DNA of 64,000 nucleotides from Synechococcus sp. MEDNS5 (GCF_014279875.1 NZ_CP047952.1:558001-622000), one strand, 5' to 3'. Positions 27,342 to 37,482 are shown, counted from the first letter of the stretch. A program made the numbers and translations. Notes: a model not told the origin generated them from the sequence alone.

Positions 27342-28018
27342 CCCGGATGCCGTAAGGCCTGCACCAGGGCAGGGCCGTGGCCTGTCCCAAGGGCCGTAGC
27401 GCCGGCCTCGACCAGGTCGAGGGCATGGTCCAGGGTTTTGATGCCACCGACGGCCTTGAGACCGCAGCGTCCACCCGTCAGCTGACGCAATTGCTTCACC
27501 TGTTCCGTGGTGACCGCGCCGCCGAAGCCATTGCCCGCCTGCAGCGCGGCCGCTCCAGCATCGAGAGCCGCTTCGGCTCCAAGAGCCAACTGCTCTGGCG
27601 AGAGCTGATTCACATCCATGACCACGGTCATGGGTAAATCGAGAGAGGCGATCGCGGCCAATTCTTCGGCATAAACATTGGGCTGTCCGTTCACCAGCGC
27701 TGCCAGGTTGGGGGTGACATCGAGGGCATCGGCGCCTTCGGCGGCAGCCCATTCCGCCTGGGATTGTTTTAAGTCGGCCGGAAGAGCACCGAATGGGAAG
27801 GCCACAGCGGCAATCAGCTTCACCGGCCCGCTTCCACCGAGACGTTGGCGGATGGTCTGAAGGTGAATCAGGCAGGCCCCCACGCCACCGAAGCCGTACT
27901 GACGGGACGCGTCACAGAGGCTCAGCAGGTCGTCCTCAAGCAGCAGGGGGTTGAGGAGAGCTTGATGAATCAAGGGGGGCAGGTCCGGAAGGTCCTGCCG
28001 GCGCGCTGGCGCGGTCAT
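27338..28018 (-). CDS. DeoC/LacD-type aldolase homologue lacking the Schiff-base lysine
   Basis: This 226-residue TIM-barrel protein aligns with deoxyribose-phosphate aldolase Deo[23 protein letters not shown] with the active-site Asp (about residue 100), and [10 protein letters not shown] with the second active-site Lys (about 188). At the position of the E. coli Schiff-base lysine K167 (FIKTSTG) this protein has ALQAGNG, so Lys is replaced by Gln near residue 160. Normal aldolase chemistry is therefore doubtful. The gene lies between lrtA and recO, with an ATGA overlap into recO. It is annotated as DeoC by homology only. Confidence 0.8.
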   Translation of the reverse strand: MTAPARRQDLPDLPPLIHQALLNPLLLEDDLLSLCDASRQYGFGGVGACLIHLQTIRQRLGGSGPVKLIAAVAFPFGALPADLKQSQAEWAAAEGADALDVTPNLAALVNGQPNVYAEELAAIASLDLPMTVVMDVNQLSPEQLALGAEAALDAGAAALQAGNGFGGAVTTEQVKQLRQLTGGRCGLKAVGGIKTLDHALDLVEAGATALGTGHGPALVQALRHPG

Positions 28019-28054
28019 CACAAGGGACAGGCAAAGCAGTCAATGGGTCGTTGT

Positions 28055-28642
28055 TCAGCCGCGCGCCTCGATCACGCCATAACCACCGTGGTTCCGGCGG
28101 TAGATCACCTGCAGCTCGCCGCTGCCGCTGTCGCGGAACACATAAAAGTCGTGATCGATCAGATCGAGCTGCTGCCTGGCCTGTTCCAGGGTCATCGGTG
28201 GCATAGCGAAATATTTGCGGCGCACCCCTGGGCTGGGCAATTGCACCTCCTTGCCGTCGAGGAGGGACTCGACGACGGCTTCGTTGTCGAGCACCGCTTC
28301 CGTTGTGGGGGTTTCGCTGGCCTTGTGGCCGTGGCTGTGGTGATGGTCGCTGTGGCGATCTTTGTAACGCCTCAGCTGGCGAGCGAGTTTGCTGGCCACC
28401 AGGTCGATGCTGGCGTAGAGGTTTTCACTGCGTTCCTGGGCACGGATCACCGTTCCGTTGGCGAACACAGTCACCTCCGCTGTTTGCTGCGGGACCCGTG
28501 GATTCCGGGCCACGGAGAGATGCACATCCGCCTCTTTCACGAGATCGCCGAAATTGTGAATCGCCCTGTCGAGCTTGGTTTCGGTGTAGTCGCGCAGTGC
28601 AGGTGTCACATCCAAGTTGCGACCATGGATCAACAGCTTCAT
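28055..28642 (-). CDS. lrtA: Long-form ribosome hibernation factor LrtA/HPF
   Basis: The 195-residue protein has an N-terminal ribosome-binding domain (residues 1-100: [48 protein letters not shown]-like segment). A His-rich linker follows (about 113-120, [11 protein letters not shown]), then the C-terminal dimerisation domain with [19 protein letters not shown] and [29 protein letters not shown]. Long HPF proteins dimerise 70S ribosomes into inactive 100S particles; the cyanobacterial form was first described as a light-repressed transcript. It leads the lrtA-deoC-recO-MFS run. Confidence 0.93.
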   Translation of the reverse strand: MKLLIHGRNLDVTPALRDYTETKLDRAIHNFGDLVKEADVHLSVARNPRVPQQTAEVTVFANGTVIRAQERSENLYASIDLVASKLARQLRRYKDRHSDHHHSHGHKASETPTTEAVLDNEAVVESLLDGKEVQLPSPGVRRKYFAMPPMTLEQARQQLDLIDHDFYVFRDSGSGELQVIYRRNHGGYGVIEARG

Positions 28643-28654
28643 GGCATCCCTCCG

Positions 28655-29395
28655 GTGCCTCGTCCTATCGGCAACCTAGAGACGACGACCGATTCCGGAA
28701 CAGGGTCTGCGGCATTTCTTTTCCAGCCGGCGCACCTGGTGCCTTTTGCACAGGCCTGGGCTTGGCAGCGCTGTTGGCAGGAGCGCTTGTTGAAAGAGTC
28801 TGAGGGCCTCGATTCTTCGCAGGCAGGAGCCGTTTGGCTGCTGCAGCATCCTCCCTGTTACACCCTGGGGCGTGGTGCATCGGAAGCTCACCTCCTCTTC
28901 GATCCTGAGCACCCCCCTGCCCCTCTGCACCGCATCGATCGCGGCGGGGAGGTCACCCATCACAGTCCCGGTCAACTTGTGATTTATCCGGTGCTGGATC
29001 TCCACCGCCACCGCATGGATCTGCATTGGTACTTGCGTCAGCTGGAGCATGTGGTGATCGATGTGCTGGCTGAGCTCGGTCTCAAAGGCGAGCGATTCCC
29101 CGGACTCACAGGGGTCTGGCTCGATCAGTGCAAGGTGGCGGCCATCGGTGTGGGGTGCAGGCGCTGGATCACCCAACACGGGGTTGCTCTAAATGTGTGT
29201 TGCGCCATGGAGGGGTTTGAGGCTGTTGTTCCCTGCGGCATCGCCGGGCGGGCCGTGGGACGTCTCAGCGATTGGATTCCCGGCTTGAGCGTCTCTGAGG
29301 TGCAACCCCTTGTTTGTGAGGCGTTGGCAGCACGGTTCGGCCTGCGCTGGAAGGACACTCCGAGCACGGCGATTGCCGAAGGTCGAGGTTGGTGA
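28655..29395 (+). CDS. lipB: Lipoyl(octanoyl) transferase
   Basis: The 246-residue protein has the LipB landmarks: [35 protein letters not shown], the Lys in [21 protein letters not shown], and [12 protein letters not shown] with the catalytic Cys. It moves octanoyl from ACP to lipoyl domains, including the PDH E2 encoded at 31951. The start is taken as the GTG at 28655; an in-frame ATG at 28625 would overlap the divergent lrtA start. The ORF upstream of that is antisense to lrtA. Confidence 0.9.
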   Translation: MPRPIGNLETTTDSGTGSAAFLFQPAHLVPFAQAWAWQRCWQERLLKESEGLDSSQAGAVWLLQHPPCYTLGRGASEAHLLFDPEHPPAPLHRIDRGGEVTHHSPGQLVIYPVLDLHRHRMDLHWYLRQLEHVVIDVLAELGLKGERFPGLTGVWLDQCKVAAIGVGCRRWITQHGVALNVCCAMEGFEAVVPCGIAGRAVGRLSDWIPGLSVSEVQPLVCEALAARFGLRWKDTPSTAIAEGRGW

Positions 29396-29423
29396 TAGGG
29401 CTGGGCGACTGCGTTTCACTCCT

Positions 29424-31367
29424 GTGACTGCCACCGCACACGCTTCCTGGCGCCCAACCCCGCGCGAGCAGGCTGCCCTGGCCCGTCAGCAACACGTTCA
29501 GAGTTTTGGGCGTGTTGATCAACTCTGGCCGTGGCTCTCCGATCACCACGGCGAGGTGCTCGCCGTGGATGCTCCCCATGCAACCCATCCCGAGCGCTTC
29601 AGCTACAGGGAGCTGGCCGACCGGATCAGCCTGGCAGCGGCTGCCTTCCGCAGGATCGGCGTCACGGCGGGGGATGTGGTGAGCCTGTTTGCAGAAAACA
29701 GCCCCCGATGGCTAGTGGCCGATCAGGGGCTGATGCGGGCGGGTGCCATCGATGCGGTACGGGGTGCGGCGGCACCTGTGGAAGAGCTTCGCTACATCCT
29801 CGAAGATTCAGGTTCGGTTGCTTTGGTGGTGCAAAACGCCGAGCTGCTGCAACGGCTCGAACTGTCGGCGTCATGGCGAGAGCAACTGCGCTTTGTGCTG
29901 GTTCTGGAGGGAGAAGCACCGGATGGTGCCCTCTCCTTCGATGCCTTTTTGGCACTTGGCGCGTCGGCCTCGGCGCCGGACCCACTGCTCGGCAGGGACC
30001 GGGCTTCCGCGACCGGCACCATTGCCACACTCCTCTACACAAGCGGCACCACCGGGCGGCCCAAGGGCGTGCCCCTCAGTCACGCCAACTTGCTCCACCA
30101 GATGCGCAGCCTGGCCTGTGTCGCTCGCCCCGAAGCAGGTGATCCAGTGCTGAGCGTGCTGCCGATCTGGCATGCCTACGAACGCAGCGCCGAGTACTAC
30201 TTCTTTTCCTGCGCTTGCTCGCAGAGTTACACCACGATCAAGCAGCTCAAACGGGATTTGCCCCGGGTTCGACCTGTGGTGATGGTCACGGTGCCTCGGC
30301 TCTGGGAGGCCGTTCAGGCTGGTTTTGACGATGTTTTGAAAACGTTCCCTCCCGCGCGCCAGCGGCTGCTGAAAGCAGCACTGGCCAACAGTGCCGCCTA
30401 TGCACTGGCACGTCGCCGCAGTCGCAATCTGATGCTGGACCCCGTGCGCAAGCGGGAACGTGTCATCGCTGCTGCCGAGGCCTCGAGCCGCTGGCCGGCC
30501 CATGCCCTGGCTTCCCGTCTGATCTGGCCCAAGGTGCGACTTCAGCTCAGTGGTGGTTCCCTGCGCTTTCCGATCAACGGTGGCGGTGCCATCGCTCCCC
30601 ACGTGGATTCCTTCTTCGAAGCGGTGGGCATTGAACTGCTTGTGGGGTATGGCCTCACGGAAACCAGCCCGGTGGTGAGCTGCCGGCGTCCTTGGCGCAA
30701 CATCCGAGGTAGCTCAGGGCTGCCCATGCCTGAAACGGAGTTTCGGATCGTCGACGCCGAAACCCGGTTGCCTCTCGGCTATCGCCAGCGGGGGGGCGTG
30801 CAGGTGCGTGGCCCCCAGGTGATGGGGGGCTATCTCGGCAAACCCGAGGCCACAGCCAAGGTGCTGGATGCTGAGGGTTGGTTTGACACCGGTGATCTGG
30901 GTCTGCTGCTCCCGGATGGGTCGGTGGTGCTCACCGGCCGTGCCAAGGACACGATTGTTCTCAGCAGTGGCGAGAACATCGAGCCGGGCCCCCTGGAGGA
31001 AACCCTGGTGGCCAGTCCTCTGATCGAGCAGGTGATGCTCGTGGGACAGGACGAACGTCAGCTGGGGGCCCTGGTTGTGCCTCGTGTCGAGGCGATGCGT
31101 GCCTGGGCCTGTGATCAGATCGCTGACCCTGGGGAGGATCTGGGCGGGTCTCCAGGAGATCCAGGCTTGAGGCGGCTGCTTCGCGGAGAGCTCAACCGTG
31201 TGCTGAGTGAACGGGTGGGCGCTCGGGGGGATGAGCGCCTTGTGGGTGTGGCACTGGTGGATCCGTTCTCGATCGACAACGGATTGCTGACGCAGACGCT
31301 CAAACAGCGGCGCGATCGGATCACTGCGCGGGATTCCGAGGCGATTGAAGCGCTATACGGGCGCTGA
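29424..31367 (+). CDS. aas: Long-chain acyl-ACP/acyl-CoA synthetase
   Basis: This 647-residue AMP-forming adenylating enzyme has the P-loop LLYTSGTTGRPKGVPLSHANL, VLSVLPIWHAYERSAEYYF, GYGLTETSPVVSCRRP, and DGWFDTGDLG-like EGWFDTGDLGLL followed by GRAKDTIVLSSGENIEP. In cyanobacteria the single enzyme of this type recycles free fatty acids by activating them to acyl-ACP; ACP versus CoA preference cannot be read here. The GTG at 29424 starts the conserved protein, 28 bases after lipB; the earlier open frame overlaps lipB. Confidence 0.9.
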   Translation: MTATAHASWRPTPREQAALARQQHVQSFGRVDQLWPWLSDHHGEVLAVDAPHATHPERFSYRELADRISLAAAAFRRIGVTAGDVVSLFAENSPRWLVADQGLMRAGAIDAVRGAAAPVEELRYILEDSGSVALVVQNAELLQRLELSASWREQLRFVLVLEGEAPDGALSFDAFLALGASASAPDPLLGRDRASATGTIATLLYTSGTTGRPKGVPLSHANLLHQMRSLACVARPEAGDPVLSVLPIWHAYERSAEYYFFSCACSQSYTTIKQLKRDLPRVRPVVMVTVPRLWEAVQAGFDDVLKTFPPARQRLLKAALANSAAYALARRRSRNLMLDPVRKRERVIAAAEASSRWPAHALASRLIWPKVRLQLSGGSLRFPINGGGAIAPHVDSFFEAVGIELLVGYGLTETSPVVSCRRPWRNIRGSSGLPMPETEFRIVDAETRLPLGYRQRGGVQVRGPQVMGGYLGKPEATAKVLDAEGWFDTGDLGLLLPDGSVVLTGRAKDTIVLSSGENIEPGPLEETLVASPLIEQVMLVGQDERQLGALVVPRVEAMRAWACDQIADPGEDLGGSPGDPGLRRLLRGELNRVLSERVGARGDERLVGVALVDPFSIDNGLLTQTLKQRRDRITARDSEAIEALYGR

Positions 31368-31438
31368 GCGCTGGCTCGGCTGCTTGGCTTGACCATCGGC
31401 CGTTGGGCTGAGACGCTTGGCGCTTCTTCCTGGCTCCC

Positions 31439-31882
31439 ATGTCCGACGGCACCACCCTGTCGATCAAGCGCTCCATCACCGTCCGTGCTGTGGTTACACC
31501 GGCTTGGAAGGAGGAAGCCGAGCGCGAATTGAGCACGGCGATCGCCACCACCGACCAGCAGCTGGCTCAATTGGAGCAGGAGGGTCAGCAGGTTGTTGAC
31601 GACATTCGCAGCCAAAGCTCCAACCCTTTGGATCCCAGGGTTCAGGAGCAGGTCGCGCAGGTGCAGCAGCAGGTGGCAGCCAAGCGCGCAGAGATCGAAG
31701 AGCAGAAGCGCAACCTGCTGCAGCAGCAATCTCAGGTGCGTGAGCTAGAGATGGAACAGATCGTGGAACAAGGCCAGCTGGAAAGCTTCTGCGATGTGCA
31801 GGTGGGAGACAACCTCGTCAGCAAGATGCAGGTGGCTGTTGTGGTGCGCGACGGGGTGATTGAGTCGATCGAGCAGGGTTGA
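31439..31882 (+). CDS. YlqD family coiled-coil protein
   Basis: This 147-residue protein is mostly one long coiled coil (about 28-105, Gln/Glu-rich, with QLAQLEQEGQQVVDDIRSQ and QEQVAQVQQQVAAKRAEI). It is flanked by a strand-rich N-terminus (LSIKRSITVRAVVTPAWKEE) and a C-terminal piece (FCDVQVGDNLVSKMQVAVVV). This architecture matches the YlqD family, found in Firmicutes and cyanobacteria and of unknown function. It lies 71 bases after the acyl-activating enzyme. Confidence 0.78.
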   Translation: MSDGTTLSIKRSITVRAVVTPAWKEEAERELSTAIATTDQQLAQLEQEGQQVVDDIRSQSSNPLDPRVQEQVAQVQQQVAAKRAEIEEQKRNLLQQQSQVRELEMEQIVEQGQLESFCDVQVGDNLVSKMQVAVVVRDGVIESIEQG

Positions 31883-31890
31883 TCCAGTGA

Positions 31891-31914
31891 ACGGGCCGCG
31901 GTCTGCTGGCCCGT
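31891..31914. repeat. Inverted repeat between ylqD and the PDH E2 gene
   Basis: ACGGGCC (31891-31897) and GGCCCGT (31908-31914) are perfect inverse copies around a 10-base spacer. It is followed by AAAATCC, not by a T tract, so it is not a canonical intrinsic terminator. It may be an RNA hairpin or a binding site. Confidence 0.5.
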
Positions 31915-31950
31915 AAAATCCCCGTCTACCCAGTCCATCCGGAGACGGCT

Positions 31951-33300
31951 TTGGCGACCCACGACATCTTCATGCCTGCCCTCAGCTCCACCATGACGGA
32001 GGGCAAGATTGTGGAGTGGCTCAAGAAGCCAGGTGAAAAGGTTGCCCGGGGTGAGTCCGTTCTCGTCGTTGAGTCGGACAAGGCCGACATGGATGTGGAG
32101 TCGTTCAACGACGGGTTTCTGGCTGCTGTGCTGATGCCTGCGGGCAGCACGGCACCGGTGGGGGAAACCATTGGACTGATTGTGGAATCAGAGGCGGAAA
32201 TTGCGGAGGCGCAAGCCAAGACACCGTCCGGTGCTGCTGCGGCTCCGGCCAGTGCACCTCCGAAAGCGGCACCACCGGCGCCCACTCCAGCTCCACCCGC
32301 TCCGGTTTCGGTCTCCGCTCCGGCTCCCGCTCCGGCTCCCCAGGTCCCGCCAGCCCCTGCGGCGACGCCCTCACCAGCACCGACAGGGACCGGGCGCCTG
32401 ATCGTCAGTCCGCGTGCCAAGAAACTCGCCGCCCAGATGGGTGTGGATTTGTCTTCTGTGCGTGGAAGTGGCCCCAACGGTCGCATCCAAGCGGAGGACG
32501 TTGAGCGGGCCGCTGGCCGGCCGGTGAGTCCGCCCCGAGTGGGTGAAGGCACAGCCCCCGCCGTTGCGCCTGGGGGTTCTGTGCCTGTTCCGCCGAGTGC
32601 TCCCGCTGGAAACAGCTTCGGGCGCCCCGGGGAGACGGTGCCCTTCAACACCCTGCAAGCTGCGGTGAACCGCAATATGGAGGCCAGTCTGGCTGTGCCC
32701 AGCTTTCGGGTGGGTTACACCATCACCACCGACAAGCTCGATGCCTTCTACAAACAGGTCAAACCCAAGGGCGTGACAATGACAGCCCTTTTGGCCAAGG
32801 CGGTGGCGGTCACGCTGGCGCGCCATCCCCAGGTGAACGCCGCCACAACCCAGGCAGGGATGGCCTACCCCGCGGATGTGAATGTGGCGGTGGCCGTGGC
32901 GATGGAAGACGGTGGATTGATCACGCCCGTGCTGCGTCAGGCCGATCGCATCGACCTCTATGAACTCTCCCGTCAGTGGGGTGATCTGGTGAAACGGTCC
33001 CGCAGCAAGCAGCTGCAGCCCGAGGAATACAGCACAGGCACGTTCACCCTCTCGAACCTCGGGATGTTCGGTGTGGATCGCTTTGATGCCATCCTTCCTC
33101 CCGGCACCGGTGCGATCCTTGCGGTCGCGGCCTCTCGGCCAACGGTGGTGGCTGGAAAAGACGGTTCGATCGCGGTGAAGCGCCAGATGCAAGTGAACCT
33201 CACGGCGGATCACCGGGTGATCTACGGAGCTGATGGAGCCGCCTTCCTCAAGGATTTAGCTGAGCTGATCGAGACGCGTCCTGAAAGCCTGGCTCTCTGA
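31951..33300 (+). CDS. pdhC: Pyruvate dehydrogenase complex E2, dihydrolipoamide acetyltransferase
   Basis: The 449-residue protein has an N-terminal lipoyl domain with the lipoylated Lys in VESDKADMDVES (about residue 44). A long Ala/Pro linker follows (about 88-145), then a peripheral-subunit-binding domain (VSPRAKKLAAQMGVDL to GRIQAEDV) and a second Ala/Pro/Gly linker. The catalytic acetyltransferase domain ends with DHRVIYGADGAAFL; the catalytic His is about 421, and the spaced DHR-IYGAD form is the plastid/cyanobacterial type. It transfers acetyl to CoA. The start is a TTG at 31951. lipB, needed for its lipoylation, lies 2.5 kb upstream on the same strand. Confidence 0.94.
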   Translation: MATHDIFMPALSSTMTEGKIVEWLKKPGEKVARGESVLVVESDKADMDVESFNDGFLAAVLMPAGSTAPVGETIGLIVESEAEIAEAQAKTPSGAAAAPASAPPKAAPPAPTPAPPAPVSVSAPAPAPAPQVPPAPAATPSPAPTGTGRLIVSPRAKKLAAQMGVDLSSVRGSGPNGRIQAEDVERAAGRPVSPPRVGEGTAPAVAPGGSVPVPPSAPAGNSFGRPGETVPFNTLQAAVNRNMEASLAVPSFRVGYTITTDKLDAFYKQVKPKGVTMTALLAKAVAVTLARHPQVNAATTQAGMAYPADVNVAVAVAMEDGGLITPVLRQADRIDLYELSRQWGDLVKRSRSKQLQPEEYSTGTFTLSNLGMFGVDRFDAILPPGTGAILAVAASRPTVVAGKDGSIAVKRQMQVNLTADHRVIYGADGAAFLKDLAELIETRPESLAL

Positions 33301-33371
33301 GCCTGGCTCCAGGTTCTGTGCCATCAGCGCAAGCGGTCTGAATTGAAGAGTTTTGCCACTCTTGAAATGGC

Positions 33372-35258
33372 TTGGCTGGACGCGTGTCCGTCTCAATTTT
33401 TTCCCGTTTGATCGGTCGCCCTCTGCCGCGTTCGAGCGGTGATGACGAGCGACTGCCACGCATTCAGGCACTACCGATTCTTTCGTCGGATGCGTTGTCG
33501 TCGGTGGCCTACGCCACAGAAGCAGCGCTCGGCATCCTGATCCTCGGCGGGAGTGCGGTTCTGCGCCTGTCGGTGCCAATCACCCTGGCGATCATCGCTC
33601 TGATCGCCATTGTGGTGCTGTCTTACCGCCAGGCCATTGCGGCCTATCCCAATGGTGGTGGGTCCTATGTGGTGGCGCGGGACAACCTTGGCCGCAATGT
33701 GGGCCTGGTGGCCGCCGCTGCGCTGCTGATCGACTACACCCTCACAGCGGCCGTGAGCTTGATGGCTGGCACCCAGGCGCTGTCGTCCCTCGCTCCCAGC
33801 CTTCTGCCTTACGAAGTGCCGATTGCCCTGGTCCTGCTGGTGCTGGTGGGTTGGGCCAATCTGCGGGGCGTGAAAGAGGCAGGCCGTGTGTTTGCGGTAC
33901 CCACGTATGTGTTCGTGGTGATGATCGCCCTGCTCACCGTTGGAGGCCTGAAGGACCTCACCTTTCACCATGGCTGGACACCCGATGCACCCCCGCTCAC
34001 TGCCGGGCTGGAGCCCATCGGCTTGTTTCTGATCCTTCGTGCTTTCAGTTCGGGATGTTCAGCGATGACCGGCATCGAGGCCATCGCCAACGGCGTGAAG
34101 GTCTTTCGGGAGCCAGCTGCCCAGAATGCGCGCAAGACGCTCCTGGTGATGGGACTTCTCCTCTCCGCCATGTTTTTTGCGGTGAGTGGAATGGGGTTCA
34201 TGTACGGGATCGCTCCCAATCCCGACATCACGGTTCTCGCCCAGATCGGCCAGCGCGTGTTTGGCTCCGGAAGTGTCCTGTTCTGGGTTCTTCAGATCGC
34301 CACGCTGCTGATTCTTGTGCTGGCGGCCAACACGGCGTTTGCCGGATTCCCCAGGCTGGCGGCCATGTTGGCGGAAGACCGTTGCCTGCCATTGCAGATG
34401 AGCTGGCAGGGCGACCGCCTGGTTTATCAGAACGGAATCGGTGTGCTGCTGGGCATCACCGCCGCGATCATCCTGGTTTGTCGCGGCGACACCACGGTTG
34501 CTGTGAACCTGTATGCCCTCGGGGTGTTCAGCGCTTTCACCCTCTCGCAGCTTGGCCTCGTGCGGCGTTGGTGGCGGCTGCGGGGTGAGGGGTGGCAGGG
34601 ACGCATGGCGATGAACGCCCTGGGTTCATTCACCACCTTCGTGGTGCTGCTGGTGATCGTGGTGAGCAAATTTGACGAGGGCGCCTGGACGGTGGTGATT
34701 GCCATTCCCTTGCTTGTGTGGGGGCTGGCCGGAATCAGAGGCCGTTACCGGGAGGTGTATGAGGCCATCGCGCCGGACGAGGCCATGAGCCCACTCCAGG
34801 TGATCCCAAGGGATCCTCCCCTCGGCCACCACGCCATCGTCTGGTTGGCTGCATTGAGCCGCCCATCGTTTGAAGCCGTGCGTTACGCCTGCTCCTTTGC
34901 CGATTCGGTCACGGCCGTGATCGTGCTGGCGAACCCTGAGCAGGCTGGTCCGATCAGTTCAGCCTGGGATCGCTACGCCGGACGTGAGACCGGAGCATTG
35001 GAACTGGTTCTCCTGGAGAGTCCGTTCAGTTCGCTTCTCGATCCGTTCTGCGATTTCGTCAAAGAAACGGAGCGATTGCGACCGGAGTGCATCACCACCG
35101 TGGTCATGCCGGTGGCCATCCCGCGCGACCGACTTGATGCCATGTTGCTGAATCAGCGGGCCCGCAACCTTTTTGCTGCGCTGTCCAATGATCACAGCCG
35201 GGTGTTTTCGATTGTTCGTTATTTCATTCAAAAGCAGTCATCCGGGGCGTCGTCCTGA
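33372..35258 (+). CDS. APC-superfamily permease, KimA-like potassium transporter
   Basis: The 628-residue protein has 12 predicted spans in the first 460 residues and a soluble C-terminal domain of about 160. The start (FSRLIGRPLPR, LPILSSDALSSVAYATEAAL, SYRQAIAAYPNGGGSYVVARDNLG, LLIDYTLTAAVSLMAGTQAL) closely follows Bacillus KimA (YdaO), a high-affinity K+/H+ symporter controlled by cyclic di-AMP. I infer K+ uptake. The start codon is probably the TTG at 33372, though a GTG at 33384 is possible. No c-di-AMP riboswitch fits in the 71-base leader. Confidence 0.83.
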   Translation: MAGRVSVSIFSRLIGRPLPRSSGDDERLPRIQALPILSSDALSSVAYATEAALGILILGGSAVLRLSVPITLAIIALIAIVVLSYRQAIAAYPNGGGSYVVARDNLGRNVGLVAAAALLIDYTLTAAVSLMAGTQALSSLAPSLLPYEVPIALVLLVLVGWANLRGVKEAGRVFAVPTYVFVVMIALLTVGGLKDLTFHHGWTPDAPPLTAGLEPIGLFLILRAFSSGCSAMTGIEAIANGVKVFREPAAQNARKTLLVMGLLLSAMFFAVSGMGFMYGIAPNPDITVLAQIGQRVFGSGSVLFWVLQIATLLILVLAANTAFAGFPRLAAMLAEDRCLPLQMSWQGDRLVYQNGIGVLLGITAAIILVCRGDTTVAVNLYALGVFSAFTLSQLGLVRRWWRLRGEGWQGRMAMNALGSFTTFVVLLVIVVSKFDEGAWTVVIAIPLLVWGLAGIRGRYREVYEAIAPDEAMSPLQVIPRDPPLGHHAIVWLAALSRPSFEAVRYACSFADSVTAVIVLANPEQAGPISSAWDRYAGRETGALELVLLESPFSSLLDPFCDFVKETERLRPECITTVVMPVAIPRDRLDAMLLNQRARNLFAALSNDHSRVFSIVRYFIQKQSSGASS

Positions 35259-35294
35259 CCCTCAGGCACGATGGACGGATGATCAAATCAGAGT

Positions 35295-36407
35295 GTGGCT
35301 GATCCCAGGGATCTTCAGCTGAGTGCCTACGACTACCAGCTTCCTGATGCGCGGATTGCTCAGAGGCCGGTCGAGCCGCGCCATGCCGCGAAATTGCTAT
35401 TGGTTCCTCCCCTGAAGGAGCCGTCTTCGCAGGTGCGGCATGGGACGGTCTGGGATTGGCAGAACGAACTTCAGAACGGTGATCTGCTGGTGGTGAATGA
35501 CACCCGGGTGCTGCAGGCCCGCTTGCGGTTGAGGCGTTCAGGTGGCGGACTGGGGGAATTGCTGGTGTTGGAGCCGAGGGGAGAGGGGCGCTGGTTGTGT
35601 CTGGCACGCCCTGGCAAGAAGTTGCGGCCCGGTGATCAGGTTTGGCTTGAGGCGCTCGAACAGGATCCGCTGCCCCTTCAGGTTCTGGCGAGCGATCCAG
35701 CCAGTGGCGGACGCATTGTGCAATTCCCGCCGGCCTTTGCTGACGCCATCGCGATCGAGGCCCTGCTGCAGCGTTATGGAGAAGTTCCGCTTCCGCCCTA
35801 CATCACCTGCCACGACGACTCCGATCAGGAGCGTTATCAGACGCGCTATGCATCACGTCCAGGGGCTGTGGCCGCACCAACCGCTGGCCTGCATCTCAGT
35901 GATGATCTTCTGCAGGCAATCCGCGAGCGTGGCGTGCAGATGTCCACAGTGACCCTTCACGTGGGGCTGGGGACCTTCCGGCCCGTGGAAACTGAGGATC
36001 TGCGCGAACTCAGCCTGCACAGTGAATGGGTGGAGGTGTCTTCGGAGCTCGTGGCTGCTGTGGAGGCCTGCCGCCAACGTGGTGGGCGGGTGATTGCTGT
36101 GGGCACAACGAGTGTGCGGGCTCTGGAGGGGGCTGCTGCAGCTGGCGGTGGACGCCTGCAACCTCTCAAAGGGCCGGTGGACCTGGTGATCCAGCCCGGT
36201 TACCGATTCAAGGTGGTGGATGGATTGCTCACCAATTTCCACCTTCCCAAAAGCTCCCTGCTCCTTCTGGTGAGTGCCCTGATTGGGAGAGAGCGGCTGC
36301 TGGATCTGTATGAGCTTGCGATGGCAAGCGACTATCGCTTTTATTCCTACGGGGATGCGATGTGGATCGCACCGGGAGCGGTGCTCATGGAGGCCCGCCC
36401 CAGGTGA
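35295..36407 (+). CDS. queA: S-adenosylmethionine:tRNA ribosyltransferase-isomerase
   Basis: The 370-residue protein has the QueA signatures: [44 protein letters not shown], then [29 protein letters not shown] and [17 protein letters not shown]. It adds the epoxycyclopentanediol moiety in queuosine synthesis at tRNA position 34. The start is a GTG at 35295, 36 bases after the KimA-like gene. It converges on cysK. Confidence 0.96.
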   Translation: MADPRDLQLSAYDYQLPDARIAQRPVEPRHAAKLLLVPPLKEPSSQVRHGTVWDWQNELQNGDLLVVNDTRVLQARLRLRRSGGGLGELLVLEPRGEGRWLCLARPGKKLRPGDQVWLEALEQDPLPLQVLASDPASGGRIVQFPPAFADAIAIEALLQRYGEVPLPPYITCHDDSDQERYQTRYASRPGAVAAPTAGLHLSDDLLQAIRERGVQMSTVTLHVGLGTFRPVETEDLRELSLHSEWVEVSSELVAAVEACRQRGGRVIAVGTTSVRALEGAAAAGGGRLQPLKGPVDLVIQPGYRFKVVDGLLTNFHLPKSSLLLLVSALIGRERLLDLYELAMASDYRFYSYGDAMWIAPGAVLMEARPR

Positions 36408-36416
36408 TGAGTTCGA

Positions 36417-37403
36417 TCAGACAGCTACAGGCTGTTCGATGATGCCGGTGGGCACATCCGCGAACATCACGGACGACAGGTAACGCTCGGCCAGGTCGGG
36501 CAAGACGACCACGATGGTTTTGCCGGCGTACTCATCTTTCTCCGCCAGACGAATGGCCGCGGCTGCAGCGGCACCGCAGGAAATTCCCACCAGCAGACCC
36601 TCCTCTTTGGCGAGGCGCAGAGCCATGTCAATGGACTCCTCGTTCGTCACCTGCTCGACCTTGTCGACCACGGAGAGATCGAGGTTCTTGGGAATGAAAC
36701 CAGCACCGATGCCCTGGATCTTGTGGGGGCCAGGCTTGATCTCCTCGCCATTGAGGGTCTGGGTGATCACGGGGCTGTGGCTGGGCTCCACGGCCACGGA
36801 CTCGATCGCCTTGCCAGCCTCATTTTTGATGTAACGGGATACGCCGGTGATCGTGCCGCCGGTGCCGACGCCGGCCACCAGCACATCGATGGCTCCATCG
36901 CAATCGTTCCAGATCTCAGGCCCTGTGGTTTTGAAGTGGATTTCAGGGTTGGCAGGATTCTCAAACTGCCCGGGCATGAAGTATTTGGCTGGGTCGGTAG
37001 CGGCGATTTCCTTGGCCTTGGCAATGGCACCGGGCATGCCCTTGGCGGCCTCGGTGAGCACAAGCTCTGCGCCGAGCACGGCCATCACCCGACGACGTTC
37101 GATGGACATCGACTCGGGCATGGTGAGCACGAGCTTGTATCCGCGCGCTGCGGCGGTAAAGGCCAGGGCAATGCCGGTGTTGCCGGAGGTGGGTTCCACG
37201 ATCACCTTGCCTTCGGTGAGATCCCCACGCTTTTCGGCGTCCCAGATCATGTTGGCGCCGATGCGGCACTTCACGCTGTAGGCAGGGTTGCGACCCTCAA
37301 CCTTGGCGAGCACGGTGGCTTTGCAGCCCTTGGTGACGTGATTGAGACGCACCAGCGGCGTGTTGCCGATGGCCTGGCTGTTGTCGGCGTAAACGCGTGA
37401 CAT
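36417..37403 (-). CDS. cysK: Cysteine synthase A
   Basis: This 328-residue fold-type II PLP enzyme has NTPLVRLN, the PLP lysine in [14 protein letters not shown], the [12 protein letters not shown] substrate loop, and [16 protein letters not shown] for phosphate binding. It makes cysteine from O-acetylserine and sulfide. It is the third gene of a sulfur amino acid run on the minus strand, 79 bases after the long cystathionine gamma-synthase-like gene. Confidence 0.96.
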   Translation of the reverse strand: MSRVYADNSQAIGNTPLVRLNHVTKGCKATVLAKVEGRNPAYSVKCRIGANMIWDAEKRGDLTEGKVIVEPTSGNTGIALAFTAAARGYKLVLTMPESMSIERRRVMAVLGAELVLTEAAKGMPGAIAKAKEIAATDPAKYFMPGQFENPANPEIHFKTTGPEIWNDCDGAIDVLVAGVGTGGTITGVSRYIKNEAGKAIESVAVEPSHSPVITQTLNGEEIKPGPHKIQGIGAGFIPKNLDLSVVDKVEQVTNEESIDMALRLAKEEGLLVGISCGAAAAAAIRLAEKDEYAGKTIVVVLPDLAERYLSSVMFADVPTGIIEQPVAV

Positions 37404-37482
37404 GTCGGTGAAGGCGTTTCTAGTCCGCCAATTTTAAAGAGCTCATCACGTCTTGATTGCTGCTGTTAAGAGGATCTTCAGG

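Noticed and set aside
27845-28654. N-terminal extension of the lipB open frame
   Set aside because: It is antisense to lrtA and has no LipB similarity; lipB starts near 28655.
33301-33371. Possible c-di-AMP riboswitch before the KimA-like gene
   Set aside because: The leader is only 71 bases and shows just a small AAGAGT/ACTCTT hairpin, far too short for the known riboswitch.
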